Shown here piece after piece: positions 53,623 to 62,543 of a DNA stretch of 64,000 bases (positions are counted from its first letter, which is position 1; each line of letters starts with the position of its first letter). This stretch comes from Prado023 sp963700475. Lineage in GTDB: Bacteria > Actinomycetota > Actinomycetes > S36-B12 > CAIYMF01. Both the position numbers and the translations under genes were made by a program. The notes beneath the pieces are model-generated. The model made no database searches and was not told where the DNA came from. It saw nothing but the letters and a program-made list of their open reading frames with translations. Location of the stretch: NCBI GenBank assembly GCA_963700475.1, contig CAVOXR010000009.1, forward strand, positions 186,001-250,000, read 5' to 3'.

Positions 53623-55731
53623 GTGACTGCCGAACCCCTGGAGCCGACTCGCCGCGCGAGGCGCACCGAGAAGCCCGCAGCCGGGTACTCCGCGAAGAAC
53701 CTGTCGGTGCTCGAGGGCCTGGAGGCAGTGCGCAAGCGCCCCGGCATGTACATCGGGTCGACGGACTCGCGGGGCCTCATGCACTGCCTGTGGGAGATCC
53801 TGGACAACTCGGTCGACGAGGCCCTCGGTGGGTGGTGCACCCGGATCGACATGATCCTGCGGGCAGACGGGTCGGTCGAGGTCCACGACGACGGTCGGGG
53901 GATCCCAGTGGACGTCGAGCCCCGGACACGACTCACGGGCGTCGAGGTCGTCATGACCAAGCTGCACGCCGGTGGCAAGTTCGGCGGCGGCTCGTACACG
54001 GCGTCCGGCGGACTGCACGGCGTGGGTGCCAGCGTCGTCAACGCGCTGAGCTCGCGCCTCGATGTCGAGGTCGACCGCGATGCCCGCGTGCATCTGATCT
54101 CGTTCCGTCGCGGTGTTCCCGGGCTCTTCGAGGGCGAGGGGCCCGACTCGGAGTTCACCAAGAAGTCCGGACTGCGTCAGGCCGGCTCCTGCCCGCGGAG
54201 CAAGACCGGGACTCGGGTGCGGTTCTGGCCGGACACGCAGATCTTCACCGCGGACGCTGGGATCGACCTCGAGCTGGTGTACGCCCGGGCCCAGCAGACG
54301 ACCTTCCTCGTCCCCGGCCTCATGATCGTCGTGCGTGATGAGCGCGACCCGGACGCCCCCGTCGAGCGGACGTTCGCCCATCGGGGCGGCATCGCTGAGT
54401 TCGCCGAGCACCTCTCGACGGGCGAGGCAGTCTCTCCGGTCCTGCGCCTGGCCGGGGCTGGCAAGTTCACCGAGACCGTGCCGGTCCTCGACAAGCGCGG
54501 GCACATGGTGCCGACCGAGGTCGAGCGCGAGCTCGTGGTCGATATCGCGCTGCGGTGGGGCAACCACTACGACACGGAGATGCGTTCCTTCGTGAACATC
54601 GTGGCCACCCCCAAGGGCGGCACCCACGTCGCCGGCTTCGAGCGGGCGCTGGTCAAGACGCTGAACGACTACGCCACCTCCGCGAAGGTCCTGCGTGCCA
54701 GCGAGGGCGCGATCACGAAGGAGGACGCCCTCGAGGGGGCGACCGCAATCATCACGGTCCGTCTGGCTGAGCCCCAGTTCGAGGGCCAGACCAAGGAGAT
54801 CCTCGGCACACCCGCTGCGTCGCGGATCGTCGCCGCGGTCGTCAGCAAGGAGCTCACGGCCTGGCTCACCAACCCGCCGCGAGGGGACAAGCTCGTGGTC
54901 AAGGCCGTGGCCGAGAAGGTCGCCAACGCCATGCGCGCGCGGGTCGCCGCCCGCACCCACCGGGACGTGCAGCGTCGCAAGAACGCGCTGGAGTCATCCT
55001 CGATGCCCGCGAAGCTCGTGGACTGCCGCAGCGAGGACCTCGAGCGCACGGAGCTGTTCATCGTCGAGGGCAACTCCGCGCTGGGCACCGCGAAGCTCGC
55101 CCGGGACTCGGAGTTCCAGGCCCTGCTGCCGATCCGCGGGAAGATCCTCAACGTGCACAAGGCCTCGCTGGCCGACATGCTCAAGAACGCCGAGTGCGCC
55201 GCGATCATCCAGGTCCTGGGCGCCGGCTCCGGGCGGACCTTCGACATCGAGGCCCTGCGCTACAGCAAGGTCATCCTGATGGCCGACGCCGACGTCGACG
55301 GCGCGCACATCCGTTGCCTGCTTCTCACCCTGTTCCACCGCTACATGCCCCAGATGCTGGCCGAGGGCCGCGTGTACTCCGCAGTCCCGCCGCTGCACCG
55401 CGTGGAGGTGATCGCCTCCGGGGGGAAGAAGGCCGAGGTTCGCTACACCCACTCGGACACCGAGCTCAAGGCCACCCTCGCGGAGCTGACCAAGGCGGGC
55501 CGCCGCTGGAAGGATCCCCAGCGCTACAAGGGCCTGGGTGAGATGGACGCCAGCCAGCTGCGCGAGACCACCATGGAACCGGGAAAGCGGACACTGCGCC
55601 GCGTGCGGGTCGAGGATGCGCACGACGCGGCCACGGTGTTCGACCTGCTGATGGGCTCCGACGTCGCGCCACGCAAGGAGTTCATCGTGGCAGGCTCGGC
55701 GGGCCTCGACCGCGAGCGCATCGACGCCTGA
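53623..55731 (+). CDS. parE: Type II topoisomerase subunit B, ParE/GyrB family
   Basis: 702-residue ATPase subunit. GHKL motifs are EILDNSVDEALGG, VHDDGRGIPVDV and GLHGVGASVVNALS; the Toprim domain has EGNSALGTAKLARDSEF and the DADVDGAHIR metal site; the C-terminus has YKGLGEMDASQL. The EG-x-SALG form and the position next to the DUF7455-like gene fit the ParE paralog of Actinomycetota rather than GyrB, whose motif is EGDSAGG. The third residue is Asn where I expect Asp (see findings). TACCCT at 53611-53616 ends 6 nt before the GTG (leaderless). No parC follows. Confidence 0.9.
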   Translation: MTAEPLEPTRRARRTEKPAAGYSAKNLSVLEGLEAVRKRPGMYIGSTDSRGLMHCLWEILDNSVDEALGGWCTRIDMILRADGSVEVHDDGRGIPVDVEPRTRLTGVEVVMTKLHAGGKFGGGSYTASGGLHGVGASVVNALSSRLDVEVDRDARVHLISFRRGVPGLFEGEGPDSEFTKKSGLRQAGSCPRSKTGTRVRFWPDTQIFTADAGIDLELVYARAQQTTFLVPGLMIVVRDERDPDAPVERTFAHRGGIAEFAEHLSTGEAVSPVLRLAGAGKFTETVPVLDKRGHMVPTEVERELVVDIALRWGNHYDTEMRSFVNIVATPKGGTHVAGFERALVKTLNDYATSAKVLRASEGAITKEDALEGATAIITVRLAEPQFEGQTKEILGTPAASRIVAAVVSKELTAWLTNPPRGDKLVVKAVAEKVANAMRARVAARTHRDVQRRKNALESSSMPAKLVDCRSEDLERTELFIVEGNSALGTAKLARDSEFQALLPIRGKILNVHKASLADMLKNAECAAIIQVLGAGSGRTFDIEALRYSKVILMADADVDGAHIRCLLLTLFHRYMPQMLAEGRVYSAVPPLHRVEVIASGGKKAEVRYTHSDTELKATLAELTKAGRRWKDPQRYKGLGEMDASQLRETTMEPGKRTLRRVRVEDAHDAATVFDLLMGSDVAPRKEFIVAGSAGLDRERIDA

Positions 55732-56208
55732 GAGGTCGACCGGCGCTCACCAGCCATCCGGCACTGCGAACTCGGCGGCTCCCTCCCACCCAGGCGCGCA
55801 CCAAAGGCTCGGGAGGCCCTCAGTCCTGTACCCACAGGGCTCGGGATGCACCCGGGCCTGCGCCCGGCACCCCGGGCCTGCGCCCGGCCGTTGCCCCGGC
55901 ACGCTCAACCGGCGACCCACGGGCCCTGCGCCAGCTCCCGAGAAGTTCCCCAAGGCAGCCACGCACACGGATCCGCCCTTCTGACGCGGGTGGCTGGCGC
56001 TCCGGGGAATCACGCACACGCAACCGCTCGTTTGAGGCTCTCCAAGGCGGCCATCAGGGCGGTTCCATGTGCGCGACCAGCAGGCGAGGCGATCCACCCA
56101 CCCGAATGGGGAGACATCGTGTGCGTCGTGTGCCTGCCGTGGCGGGCTGCCGATGACGCCCTGGCCGACGAGGTAACCCGGCCGCCCGTCGTCCGACCGG
56201 CCCCGCTG
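55732..56208. repeat. Non-coding gap with 20-bp tandem repeat
   Basis: About 480 nt between parE and the carbonic anhydrase gene. An 18-nt unit CCCGGGCCTGCGCCCGGC occurs twice (55851-55868 and 55871-55888), each an inverted repeat in itself, and a CACGCACACG motif recurs downstream (near 55960 and 56012). Otherwise I see nothing coding. Confidence 0.5.
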
Positions 56209-56793
56209 TCAGGCGTCGATGGGCAGCAGCGCTCCGGTGTCGACGTTGTACACCGCGCCCCCGACCTCGAGGTCGCGGGGGAGGAGCGGGAAGCTGCGGA
56301 TGCGCTGCAGGTCGCGGCGCAGGGCAGCCACCTCGTCCTCGACCGTGCGGAACTCCATGCTGTAGGTGTCCACGCCGTACTTCTCGGCAATCAACGCGTG
56401 GATGTCCTCCTCAGCGGTGCCGACCATCTTGCAGCGGGTGTGCGGGACCACCAGCACTCGGGTGACGTCCAGCAGGTACGTGGCAAGGACGAGCGTGCGC
56501 AGGACGTCGTCGGTGACCCGGGCGCCTGCGTTGCGCAGGATCTTGACGTCGCCCGGTGCCATCCCGACGATCCGCAGGGGGTCGATCCGGGAGTCCATGC
56601 AGGTGATCACGGCCAACCCCTTGGCCGCCCGACCGCCGAGGCCGAGCCCCCGGAACGAGGCGGCGTACTGGGCATTGGCCGTCATCACGTCCGCGAATGC
56701 CTCGGCTGGGAAGTGTGCGCCCGCCTCCACCTGATCGGCAGGTGCCCTGTGCGACTGGGCAGGGTCGGACCCCACCGAGTTGGCCACGCTCAT
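56209..56793 (-). CDS. Beta-class carbonic anhydrase
   Basis: 194 residues. Converts CO2 and bicarbonate. The zinc ligands and catalytic dyad are Cys65, Asp67 and Arg69 (CMDSRID), His118 and Cys121 (PHTRC), all intact, with the family segment KILRNAGARV. Start ATG 56793 overlaps the stop codon of the ferredoxin-NADP reductase gene upstream (ATGA), so the two form a coupled operon. The link between a carbonic anhydrase and this reductase is not explained by the sequence. Confidence 0.93.
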   Translation of the reverse strand: MSVANSVGSDPAQSHRAPADQVEAGAHFPAEAFADVMTANAQYAASFRGLGLGGRAAKGLAVITCMDSRIDPLRIVGMAPGDVKILRNAGARVTDDVLRTLVLATYLLDVTRVLVVPHTRCKMVGTAEEDIHALIAEKYGVDTYSMEFRTVEDEVAALRRDLQRIRSFPLLPRDLEVGGAVYNVDTGALLPIDA

Positions 56794-57773
56794 TCCGAGG
56801 ACCCACCCGACGAGTGCCCCGGGAAGATCCCCATGCCGGGCTCGACGATCGGCGCAGCATTGTTGACTGCCAGCGCGGCCTCACCGAACCCGACGGAGAT
56901 CAGGGGAACCTTGCCCGGATAGGTGACGATGTCGCCCGCGGCGAACACGTGCGGCACGTTCGTGCGCATCGCCGTGTCGACCACGATGTGGCGCTTGAGC
57001 AGCTCGACGCCCCAGGTCGCGATCGGTCCGATGTTGGCGACGAACCCCAGGGCGGCCACGACAGTCTGCGCGGGGAGCACGGTCACCTCGCCGGTCACCT
57101 TGTGGGTGACCTCGACCTCGGCGATCCGGTCCCCACCGCGGATCGCGCTGACCTCGCACGAGGTGAACAGCGCCACGCCCATGTCGCGCACCGTGTCGAT
57201 CATCGCGCCATGGGCCCGGAACTGCTCCCGCCGGTGCACGAGGCTCACGCTGCGCGCGATCGGCTGCAGGGCATAGGCCCAGTCGAATGCCGAGTCACCG
57301 CCACCGACGATCACGACGTCCTTGTCGGCATGGTCGGCCAGCTGCGGCACGAAGTACACGAGCCCCCGTCCGGCCCAGCCGTCGTCAGCCGGCAGAGCAC
57401 GGGGCGTGAACGAGCCGATCCCGCCGGTGATGATCACGGCCTTCGCCGAGACCACGGTTCCGGCCGAGCCGGTGACCGTCACCGGCCCCTCCTCCGGGGC
57501 CTCGAGGTTCACGGCCTGCTCGCCGAGGACGTAGGTGGGGGAGTAGGGCGCCGCTGACGCGACGAGGTTCTCGACGAGCACGCGACCCTTCACTGCCGTG
57601 TACCCGGCGACATCGAAGATGTCCTTCTCGGGATACATCGCCGTGATCTGCCCGCCGGCCTCGGGCAGGGCGTCCATCACGACCACCGACCAACCGCGGA
57701 ACCCCGCGTAGTAGGCCGCATAGAGACCGGCTGGACCTGCACCGATGATCAGGATGTCGCACTCATGAGTCAC
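56790..57773 (-). CDS. Ferredoxin--NADP(+) reductase, thioredoxin-reductase-like
   Basis: 327-residue flavoprotein moving electrons between NADPH and ferredoxin or flavodoxin. FAD motif IIGAGPAGLYAAYYAG at the N-terminus, NADP Rossmann motif VVIVGGGDSAFDWA, and VFAAGDIVTYPGKVPLI for the FAD tail; the CxxC of thioredoxin reductase is absent, as in YumC-type FNRs. GTG 57773 is the start, with TAGGTT (minus strand, 57780-57785) 6 nt upstream, so it is leaderless. Coupled to the carbonic anhydrase gene downstream. Confidence 0.93.
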   Translation of the reverse strand: MTHECDILIIGAGPAGLYAAYYAGFRGWSVVVMDALPEAGGQITAMYPEKDIFDVAGYTAVKGRVLVENLVASAAPYSPTYVLGEQAVNLEAPEEGPVTVTGSAGTVVSAKAVIITGGIGSFTPRALPADDGWAGRGLVYFVPQLADHADKDVVIVGGGDSAFDWAYALQPIARSVSLVHRREQFRAHGAMIDTVRDMGVALFTSCEVSAIRGGDRIAEVEVTHKVTGEVTVLPAQTVVAALGFVANIGPIATWGVELLKRHIVVDTAMRTNVPHVFAAGDIVTYPGKVPLISVGFGEAALAVNNAAPIVEPGMGIFPGHSSGGSSE

Positions 57774-57972
57774 AGCCCCAACCTACTTCGAGGGACCCCG
57801 CCAACCATCCCCAGGGTCGGCCGTGTCCACCCGGATGTCCTGCCCGCAAGCACTCCGCCAAGCACAGGATCCTCCACGTCGACGCGGAAGTCCTGATCGT
57901 TCATGGAGGGCTTGCGGGCAAGGGGTCCCGGCAGGCGGCTAGATTCGCCCATGGACCGGGCAGGAGGTGCGT

Positions 57973-58917
57973 GTGGCGGGCTGGATGAAGGCGGCCGGGC
58001 GGCGCTTCTCGGGCAGTGCGCTCGGCGATGCGTTCGTCGTCGCGTACCAGACCCGCACGACGGGGCTGGCGGCCGAGGCCTCGTTCTGGGCGGTCTTCGC
58101 CGTGCCGTGGCTGATCATGGGCCTGGTCGCCGGCATCTCCCGCTTCCAGGGGCTGCTCGGGATCGACGCCGTCGAGCAGTTGCGCGCACGGGTCCTCGAC
58201 CTCGCTGACGCCGTCCTCACCCCCGAGGCCATCGACGACCTCCTCGAACCGCTGCTGGACAGCGTGTTCGGGCGGGGCCAGACGACGTTGGGGATCGTCG
58301 GCGTGCTCATCGCGATCTGGGCCGGCTCCCGGGTCGTCGACGCGCTGGTCAACGCCATGACGATCGTCTACCAGCGCGAGGGGCTGCGGTCCTTCATCCA
58401 CAGCAAGCTGCTGTCGTTGGGGGTGTATGTCGCGGGCCTGGCTGTCCTGATCGTGGCCATCCCGCTGATCCTGGCCGGACCCACGTTCCTTGCCCGGGTC
58501 GTCCCGGGAGTGCAGGGCACGGCCACCTCGCTCTTCCTGGTCGTCGCCCAGGTCCTGGTCGTGCTGCTGCTGGTGGTGTCGCTGTACCACTGGGCCGTCC
58601 CGCATCGCACGGCGTGGACCGCGGACATCCCCGGAGCCCTGATCGCGATGGGGCTGTGGGTGGTGTTCTCCTGGGCGCTGCGCTGGTACTTCGCCTGGAT
58701 CTTCCGGGCCGGATCGGTGTACGGGGCCATCGCGGCGCCGGTGGCGGTCATGTACTGGGTCTACGTCACTGTCCTGGCCCTGATGCTCGGTGCGGCGTTC
58801 AACGGTGCCCTGGCGATCCGGCGCGGCTGGTTCGTCCACCCCGACTCCGTGTCCGACCTGCCCGCCGAACCGAGCGGCCCCGAGGTCGACCTCACGACAG
58901 GCGAGGGCGAGGGCTGA
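57973..58917 (+). CDS. YihY/UPF0761-family inner membrane protein
   Basis: 314 residues with about six membrane helices and family motifs AAEASFWAVFAVPWLI at the start, an IAIWAGSRVVDALVNAM segment and VYGAIAAPVAVMYWVYVTVLALMLGAAFNG near the end. Formerly called ribonuclease BN-like, these proteins have no shown nuclease activity. AGGAGG at 57962-57967 supports GTG 57973 over GTG 57967. TAGATT near 57942 is a possible -10 box. Followed after 42 nt by the ATP-grasp gene. Confidence 0.9.
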   Translation: MAGWMKAAGRRFSGSALGDAFVVAYQTRTTGLAAEASFWAVFAVPWLIMGLVAGISRFQGLLGIDAVEQLRARVLDLADAVLTPEAIDDLLEPLLDSVFGRGQTTLGIVGVLIAIWAGSRVVDALVNAMTIVYQREGLRSFIHSKLLSLGVYVAGLAVLIVAIPLILAGPTFLARVVPGVQGTATSLFLVVAQVLVVLLLVVSLYHWAVPHRTAWTADIPGALIAMGLWVVFSWALRWYFAWIFRAGSVYGAIAAPVAVMYWVYVTVLALMLGAAFNGALAIRRGWFVHPDSVSDLPAEPSGPEVDLTTGEGEG

Positions 58918-58959
58918 TCCGGCGCGACGCACGCGCCCCGTCAGGGCATCCTTCAGGAT

Positions 58960-60180
58960 GTGAACATCGTCTTCGTCGAACCGCGCTTCCCCGACACCCA
59001 ACGCCGGTTCGTCCGGGCGCTGCGAGCGGTCGGGGCGTACGTCATGGTCATCAGCGAGTACGACTACGACCACTACGACGACGAGCTGAAGTCGTGGATC
59101 GACTGGCACTACCGCGTCGACTCGGTCACCGACGAGGCGGCCCTTGAGTGGGCCGTGCGCCAGGCGCAGCGACACACGTGGGTCGATCGCCTGGAGTGCT
59201 CGATCGAGTCGCACGTGATGCCGGTGGCCCGGGTCCGTGAACGGTGCGGGATTCCGGGCACCTCGGCCCGAGCGGCGTACCTGTGCCGCGACAAGCCGAC
59301 GATGAAGCAGGTCCTGCGCGAGGCGGGAATCCCCACTGCGGCGTCAACGGCCGTGGAGACCACCGCGGACGCGCTGGACTTCGCCCGGTCGGTGGGGTAT
59401 CCGCTCATCCTCAAGCCCCGCGACGCGGCTGGGGCGGCGGGTACCTTCCGTATCGACTCCGACGAGCAGCTGGCCGTCGCGTGCGCCGCCTCCGGAGTCG
59501 ACGCGGGCACGTCGGTCGCGCTCGAGGAGTTCGTCGAGGGCCACGAGGGCTTCCTGGACACGATCACCATCAACGGTCATGTCAGCCATGAGTTCGCCTC
59601 GCACTACTTCCCCAACGTCCTCGAGGCGATGCGCACCCGCTGGATCTCCCCGCAGATCATCGCCACCAACCGGGTGATGGAGGCCGAGTACGAGGAGGTG
59701 CGCGAGATGGGCCGCCGGGTCATCTCGGTCCTCGGCCTGGACACCTCGGCGACGCACATGGAGTGGTTCTTCGGGCCCAAGGGCCTGAAGTTCTCCGAGA
59801 TCGGCGCCCGACCGCCCGGAGTGGGCCAGTGGGACATGTACAACGAGGCCAACGAGATGGACCTGCACTACGAATGGGCGCACGCCCTGATGTACGGGCA
59901 GCCCAAGCACGCCCCGAGCTACCGCTACTCCTGCGGACTGATCGCGCTGCGCCCCAATCGGGACGGCCTGATCAGCGGGTACTCAGGTCTCGATGAGGTC
60001 CATCACCGGTACGGTCACCTCGTCACCGCCTCGCACTTCCCCTCGCCCGGCACGCCCACACAGCCGATCGAGGCCGGGTTCCACGCGAACGCCTGGATGC
60101 GCCTGCGCCACGAGGACTTCGACACGCTCAAGGACATCCTGGCCGACGTGGGACGTACTGCCCAGGTCTGGGCGGACTGA
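58960..60180 (+). CDS. ATP-grasp ligase-like protein
   Basis: 406 residues with an ATP-grasp fold: ARAAYLCRDKPTMKQVLREAGIPTA (entry into the ATP domain), GYPLILKPRDAAGAAGTFRI (ATP-binding lysine), EEFVEGHEGFLDTITINGHV, and metal ligands in MEWFFGPKGLKFSEIGARPPG. The family ligates a carboxylate to an amine or thiol through an acyl-phosphate; the substrate is not known. Start is GTG 58960 (VNIVFVEPRF). No partner genes such as cyclases or peptidases are nearby. Confidence 0.87.
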   Translation: MNIVFVEPRFPDTQRRFVRALRAVGAYVMVISEYDYDHYDDELKSWIDWHYRVDSVTDEAALEWAVRQAQRHTWVDRLECSIESHVMPVARVRERCGIPGTSARAAYLCRDKPTMKQVLREAGIPTAASTAVETTADALDFARSVGYPLILKPRDAAGAAGTFRIDSDEQLAVACAASGVDAGTSVALEEFVEGHEGFLDTITINGHVSHEFASHYFPNVLEAMRTRWISPQIIATNRVMEAEYEEVREMGRRVISVLGLDTSATHMEWFFGPKGLKFSEIGARPPGVGQWDMYNEANEMDLHYEWAHALMYGQPKHAPSYRYSCGLIALRPNRDGLISGYSGLDEVHHRYGHLVTASHFPSPGTPTQPIEAGFHANAWMRLRHEDFDTLKDILADVGRTAQVWAD

Positions 60181-60204
60181 GGGCCTGGTTGGCGAGGGGC
60201 TCCA

Positions 60205-60220
60205 GTTAGGCCACCCTAAC
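60205..60220. promoter_or_regulatory. Inverted repeat over the promoter of the 42-aa gene
   Basis: GTTAGG-CCAC-CCTAAC is a perfect inverted repeat. It lies where the -35 region of the next promoter should be, with TAGAAT (60230-60235) as -10 box and the GTG only 7 nt further. TTAGG/CCTAA arms are reminiscent of iron-responsive DtxR/IdeR operators, but the spacing differs. Confidence 0.5.
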
Positions 60221-60242
60221 CGGTTGTCGTAGAATGGCTCCC

Positions 60243-60371
60243 GTGGCCAAGCCGAAGAAGAAGTGCTGCTCGAACAAGCCTCGCTGCCGGCGCTGCCCGA
60301 TCCGCATGCTCAAGGACGGCACCCTGCCCGAGGGCTACACGGTCAGGAAGCGCAGGTTGGTCCGCCTGTAG
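60243..60371 (+). CDS. Tiny Cys/Lys/Arg-rich conserved protein
   Basis: 42 residues beginning VAKPKKKCCSNKPRCRRCP and ending in a basic tail (VRKRRLVRL). Four cysteines in C-C-x5-C-x2-C order can bind zinc or another metal; similar tiny proteins are common in Actinomycetota. TAGAAT at 60230-60235, 7 nt upstream of the GTG, indicates a leaderless mRNA, and the inverted repeat at 60205-60220 may be an operator. Too short to be predicted by default tools. Function unknown. Confidence 0.75.
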   Translation: MAKPKKKCCSNKPRCRRCPIRMLKDGTLPEGYTVRKRRLVRL

Positions 60372-60375
60372 CCGT

Positions 60376-60828
60376 TCAGCTCGCGGCGGCCTCGGCGCGA
60401 CGCAGGCGGGCGACCACGACCCGCAGGATGGGCAGCAGCACCTCCGGATGCTCCTTCACGATGTTCTCGAACTCCCACTTGGGCAGGCCCCACGTGGTCA
60501 ACCCCGAATCACCGGCGATCACGTCGGCAGATCGGGGCTTCCCATCGATGAGGGCCAGCTCGCCGAAGTAGTCGTCGGCGATCAGCGTGCCCACCACCTG
60601 GCCATTGACTCGCACCGTGGCCGTGCCCGTGAGGATCACGTGCATCTCGACCCCGTCGGGCGAGAACGCACGGAACCCCGACACCGGCTCACCTGCATGG
60701 ACGATCTCCGCCCCGGGCGGAGCCTCCATCACCCGACCGGAGTCCGCGAGTCGCTTGAGGACCTTCGGGCTCAGGCCCGCGAACATGTCGACGGTGCTCA
60801 GCACGGTTGCGATGTCATCGGTGTTCAC
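60376..60828 (-). CDS. Cyclic nucleotide-binding domain protein
   Basis: 150-residue stand-alone CAP-like ligand-binding domain, with no HTH. The phosphate-binding cassette region DYFGELALIDGKPRSADVIA carries the conserved Gly-Glu-Leu-Ala and Arg. It may bind cAMP or a related ligand. GGAGG 7 nt before GTG 60828 supports the start. It converges with the tiny Cys-rich gene, with 4 nt between them. Partner not known. Confidence 0.88.
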   Translation of the reverse strand: MNTDDIATVLSTVDMFAGLSPKVLKRLADSGRVMEAPPGAEIVHAGEPVSGFRAFSPDGVEMHVILTGTATVRVNGQVVGTLIADDYFGELALIDGKPRSADVIAGDSGLTTWGLPKWEFENIVKEHPEVLLPILRVVVARLRRAEAAAS

Positions 60829-60997
60829 TTCACTGCCTCCAGAGCCGGTGCGCGTGGGACCCTGCGGGTCGGGATTGGCACATCATGCCAGCAGGAGGTC
60901 CGGAACACGGCCTCCTGCGGGTGTGCGCCCGAGCACCACGTCTGCCGCGGCCGGCGGGAGTGTGAGAACCTAGGGCGGTCCCGCAACAGGAGGTGCC

Positions 60998-61411
60998 ATG
61001 GCCAAGCCGACCACCGGTCGCGTGGAGCACGTCCCGGAGCCGGACCCCGACCAGATGGCCGCGGACACACTGATGACCTCGGTGTTCAGCGGGATCAGCC
61101 TGATCGTCGCCACCGTCGTCCTCGGATTCTTCGGCGCCATGGGCCTGGCCGCCGGTCGCTCCGTCGCCGACTCCGTCGGCGCGAAGGTCGGACTGGGCCT
61201 GGGCCTCGCCCTTGGCATGGCGATCATGGCCTGGGCGCTGCACCGGTACGCCGACCGGATCCGCGCGCGCAGCGCCAACCTGTACCGCGGGGCGTGGATC
61301 GGCTCCGTCGCCGCACTGGTGATCATCGTCTTCATGGCCTACCTGCCTCAGATCGCCTTCCCGCAGTACTGCCCACCCGGGCAGATCTGCGTGAGCGACC
61401 GACGCAACTAG
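60998..61411 (+). CDS. Small membrane protein
   Basis: 137 residues with three hydrophobic segments (about 29-50, 64-82, 97-118), between an acidic N-terminal tail and a C-terminal tail with two cysteines (QYCPPGQICVSD). AGGAGG lies 6 nt before ATG 60998. No family recognised. Confidence 0.75.
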   Translation: MAKPTTGRVEHVPEPDPDQMAADTLMTSVFSGISLIVATVVLGFFGAMGLAAGRSVADSVGAKVGLGLGLALGMAIMAWALHRYADRIRARSANLYRGAWIGSVAALVIIVFMAYLPQIAFPQYCPPGQICVSDRRN

Positions 61412-61458
61412 GGAGTCAGGCCGCCCGGCCCGTCGGCATGTCTGCCGGCCTGCCCGCC

Positions 61459-62484
61459 TCAGCCCCAGCGCAGGTTGGCCACCAGCTTTCCATCCACGGA
61501 GCGATCTGCCAGCCGCTCGAGGCCGTGCGGGATCTCGTCGAAGCTGATCACCTCGATGTCCGGGGGATGAAGATGTCCTTCGATGATCAGCCGCATCAGG
61601 CGCTCCAGCCCCCATGTCAGCCACCTGCGGCCCTCGAACCCGCCATGCGTGTAGGCCGCACCCAGGGCGACCTCCGACACAGTGGGGGCCAGCCCGAACT
61701 CCGGAACAGTGCTCAGGTCAGGGCGCCCGGCGATGCTCACCAGGTGCCCCGCATGGCGCAGCAGTGGAAGTCCCTGGGTGGCCGAACGGGCCGACACGGT
61801 GTCGATGATCGCGTCCACTCCGCCCGGGGCGATGCGCCGCACCTGCTCGGCGAAGTCCGGAGCCCGGTAGTCCACGACGTACAGGGCACCCAACGCCCGG
61901 ACGGTCTCCTCGTTCTCGGGTCGTGCCGCCGCGATCACCTTGGCCCCGAACAGCTTCGCCAGCTGGACGGCGAACGAACCCACACCCCCGGACGCTCCGT
62001 GGATGAGCACCGTCTGGCCCGAGATCTGGCGCAGGCGGCGCTCCACGGCATCCAGAGCTGTCAGCCCGGGGGTGGGCAGGCTGGCGGCCGCGATGGGGTC
62101 GAGCTCGGCAGGGATGACCGCCAGCGCCTCCGGTGGAACGGCCACGTACTCGGCGAACCCGCCCTGCTCACGGAGGTCATGGTGGAAGACCACGCGCGTG
62201 CCCGGCTGGGGGAGCATCCACCCGATCTCCCTGCGGGCCGCAGGTTCCGCGTGGACCGCGACCACCCGACCTGCGATGTCCAGTCCCAGGACATGGGGGT
62301 AGTGCCAGGCGGGATTTCCGCTGGCCGCGGTCTTGAAGTCCACCGGGTTCAGGCCGACAGCCTCCACCTGGACCAGGACCTCGACCTCCCGACGCTCCGA
62401 GGCCGGCGACTGCCAGGGACTCGGGAGGTCGGCGCGCCGCAATGATCCGGGTGGACCGGGGTGGTCCAGCAGCCAGGCGCGCAT
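61459..62484 (-). CDS. Medium-chain dehydrogenase/reductase (quinone-oxidoreductase-like)
   Basis: 341-residue NADPH-dependent MDR-family protein of the zinc-independent quinone reductase type. It has VEAVGLNPVDFK at the N-terminus, LGLDIAGRVV, the NADPH motif HGASGGVGSFAVQLAK and a TPGLTALDAVER segment. The substrate is unknown. ATG 62484 (MRAWLLDHPG) is the likely start; an ATG 12 nt upstream is possible. Convergent with the small membrane gene. Confidence 0.9.
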   Translation of the reverse strand: MRAWLLDHPGPPGSLRRADLPSPWQSPASERREVEVLVQVEAVGLNPVDFKTAASGNPAWHYPHVLGLDIAGRVVAVHAEPAARREIGWMLPQPGTRVVFHHDLREQGGFAEYVAVPPEALAVIPAELDPIAAASLPTPGLTALDAVERRLRQISGQTVLIHGASGGVGSFAVQLAKLFGAKVIAAARPENEETVRALGALYVVDYRAPDFAEQVRRIAPGGVDAIIDTVSARSATQGLPLLRHAGHLVSIAGRPDLSTVPEFGLAPTVSEVALGAAYTHGGFEGRRWLTWGLERLMRLIIEGHLHPPDIEVISFDEIPHGLERLADRSVDGKLVANLRWG

Positions 62485-62543
62485 GGCCCCCAGCATCCCA
62501 CCTGGGCGACCCCCGATGTGTCGTGCGCACGGCCGGCTCCGTC

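Noticed and set aside
57770..57904. A 44-aa minus-strand frame whose stop overlaps the GTG of the ferredoxin reductase.
   Set aside because: No ribosome-binding site or -10 box before its ATG, and the reductase has its own leaderless -10 box inside it. The overlap is probably chance.
60205..60220. Full DtxR/IdeR iron box.
   Set aside because: The arms fit TTAGG/CCTAA, but the true box has a 9-nt centre with TTAGSCTAA; here the spacer is 4 nt. Kept only as a generic operator candidate.
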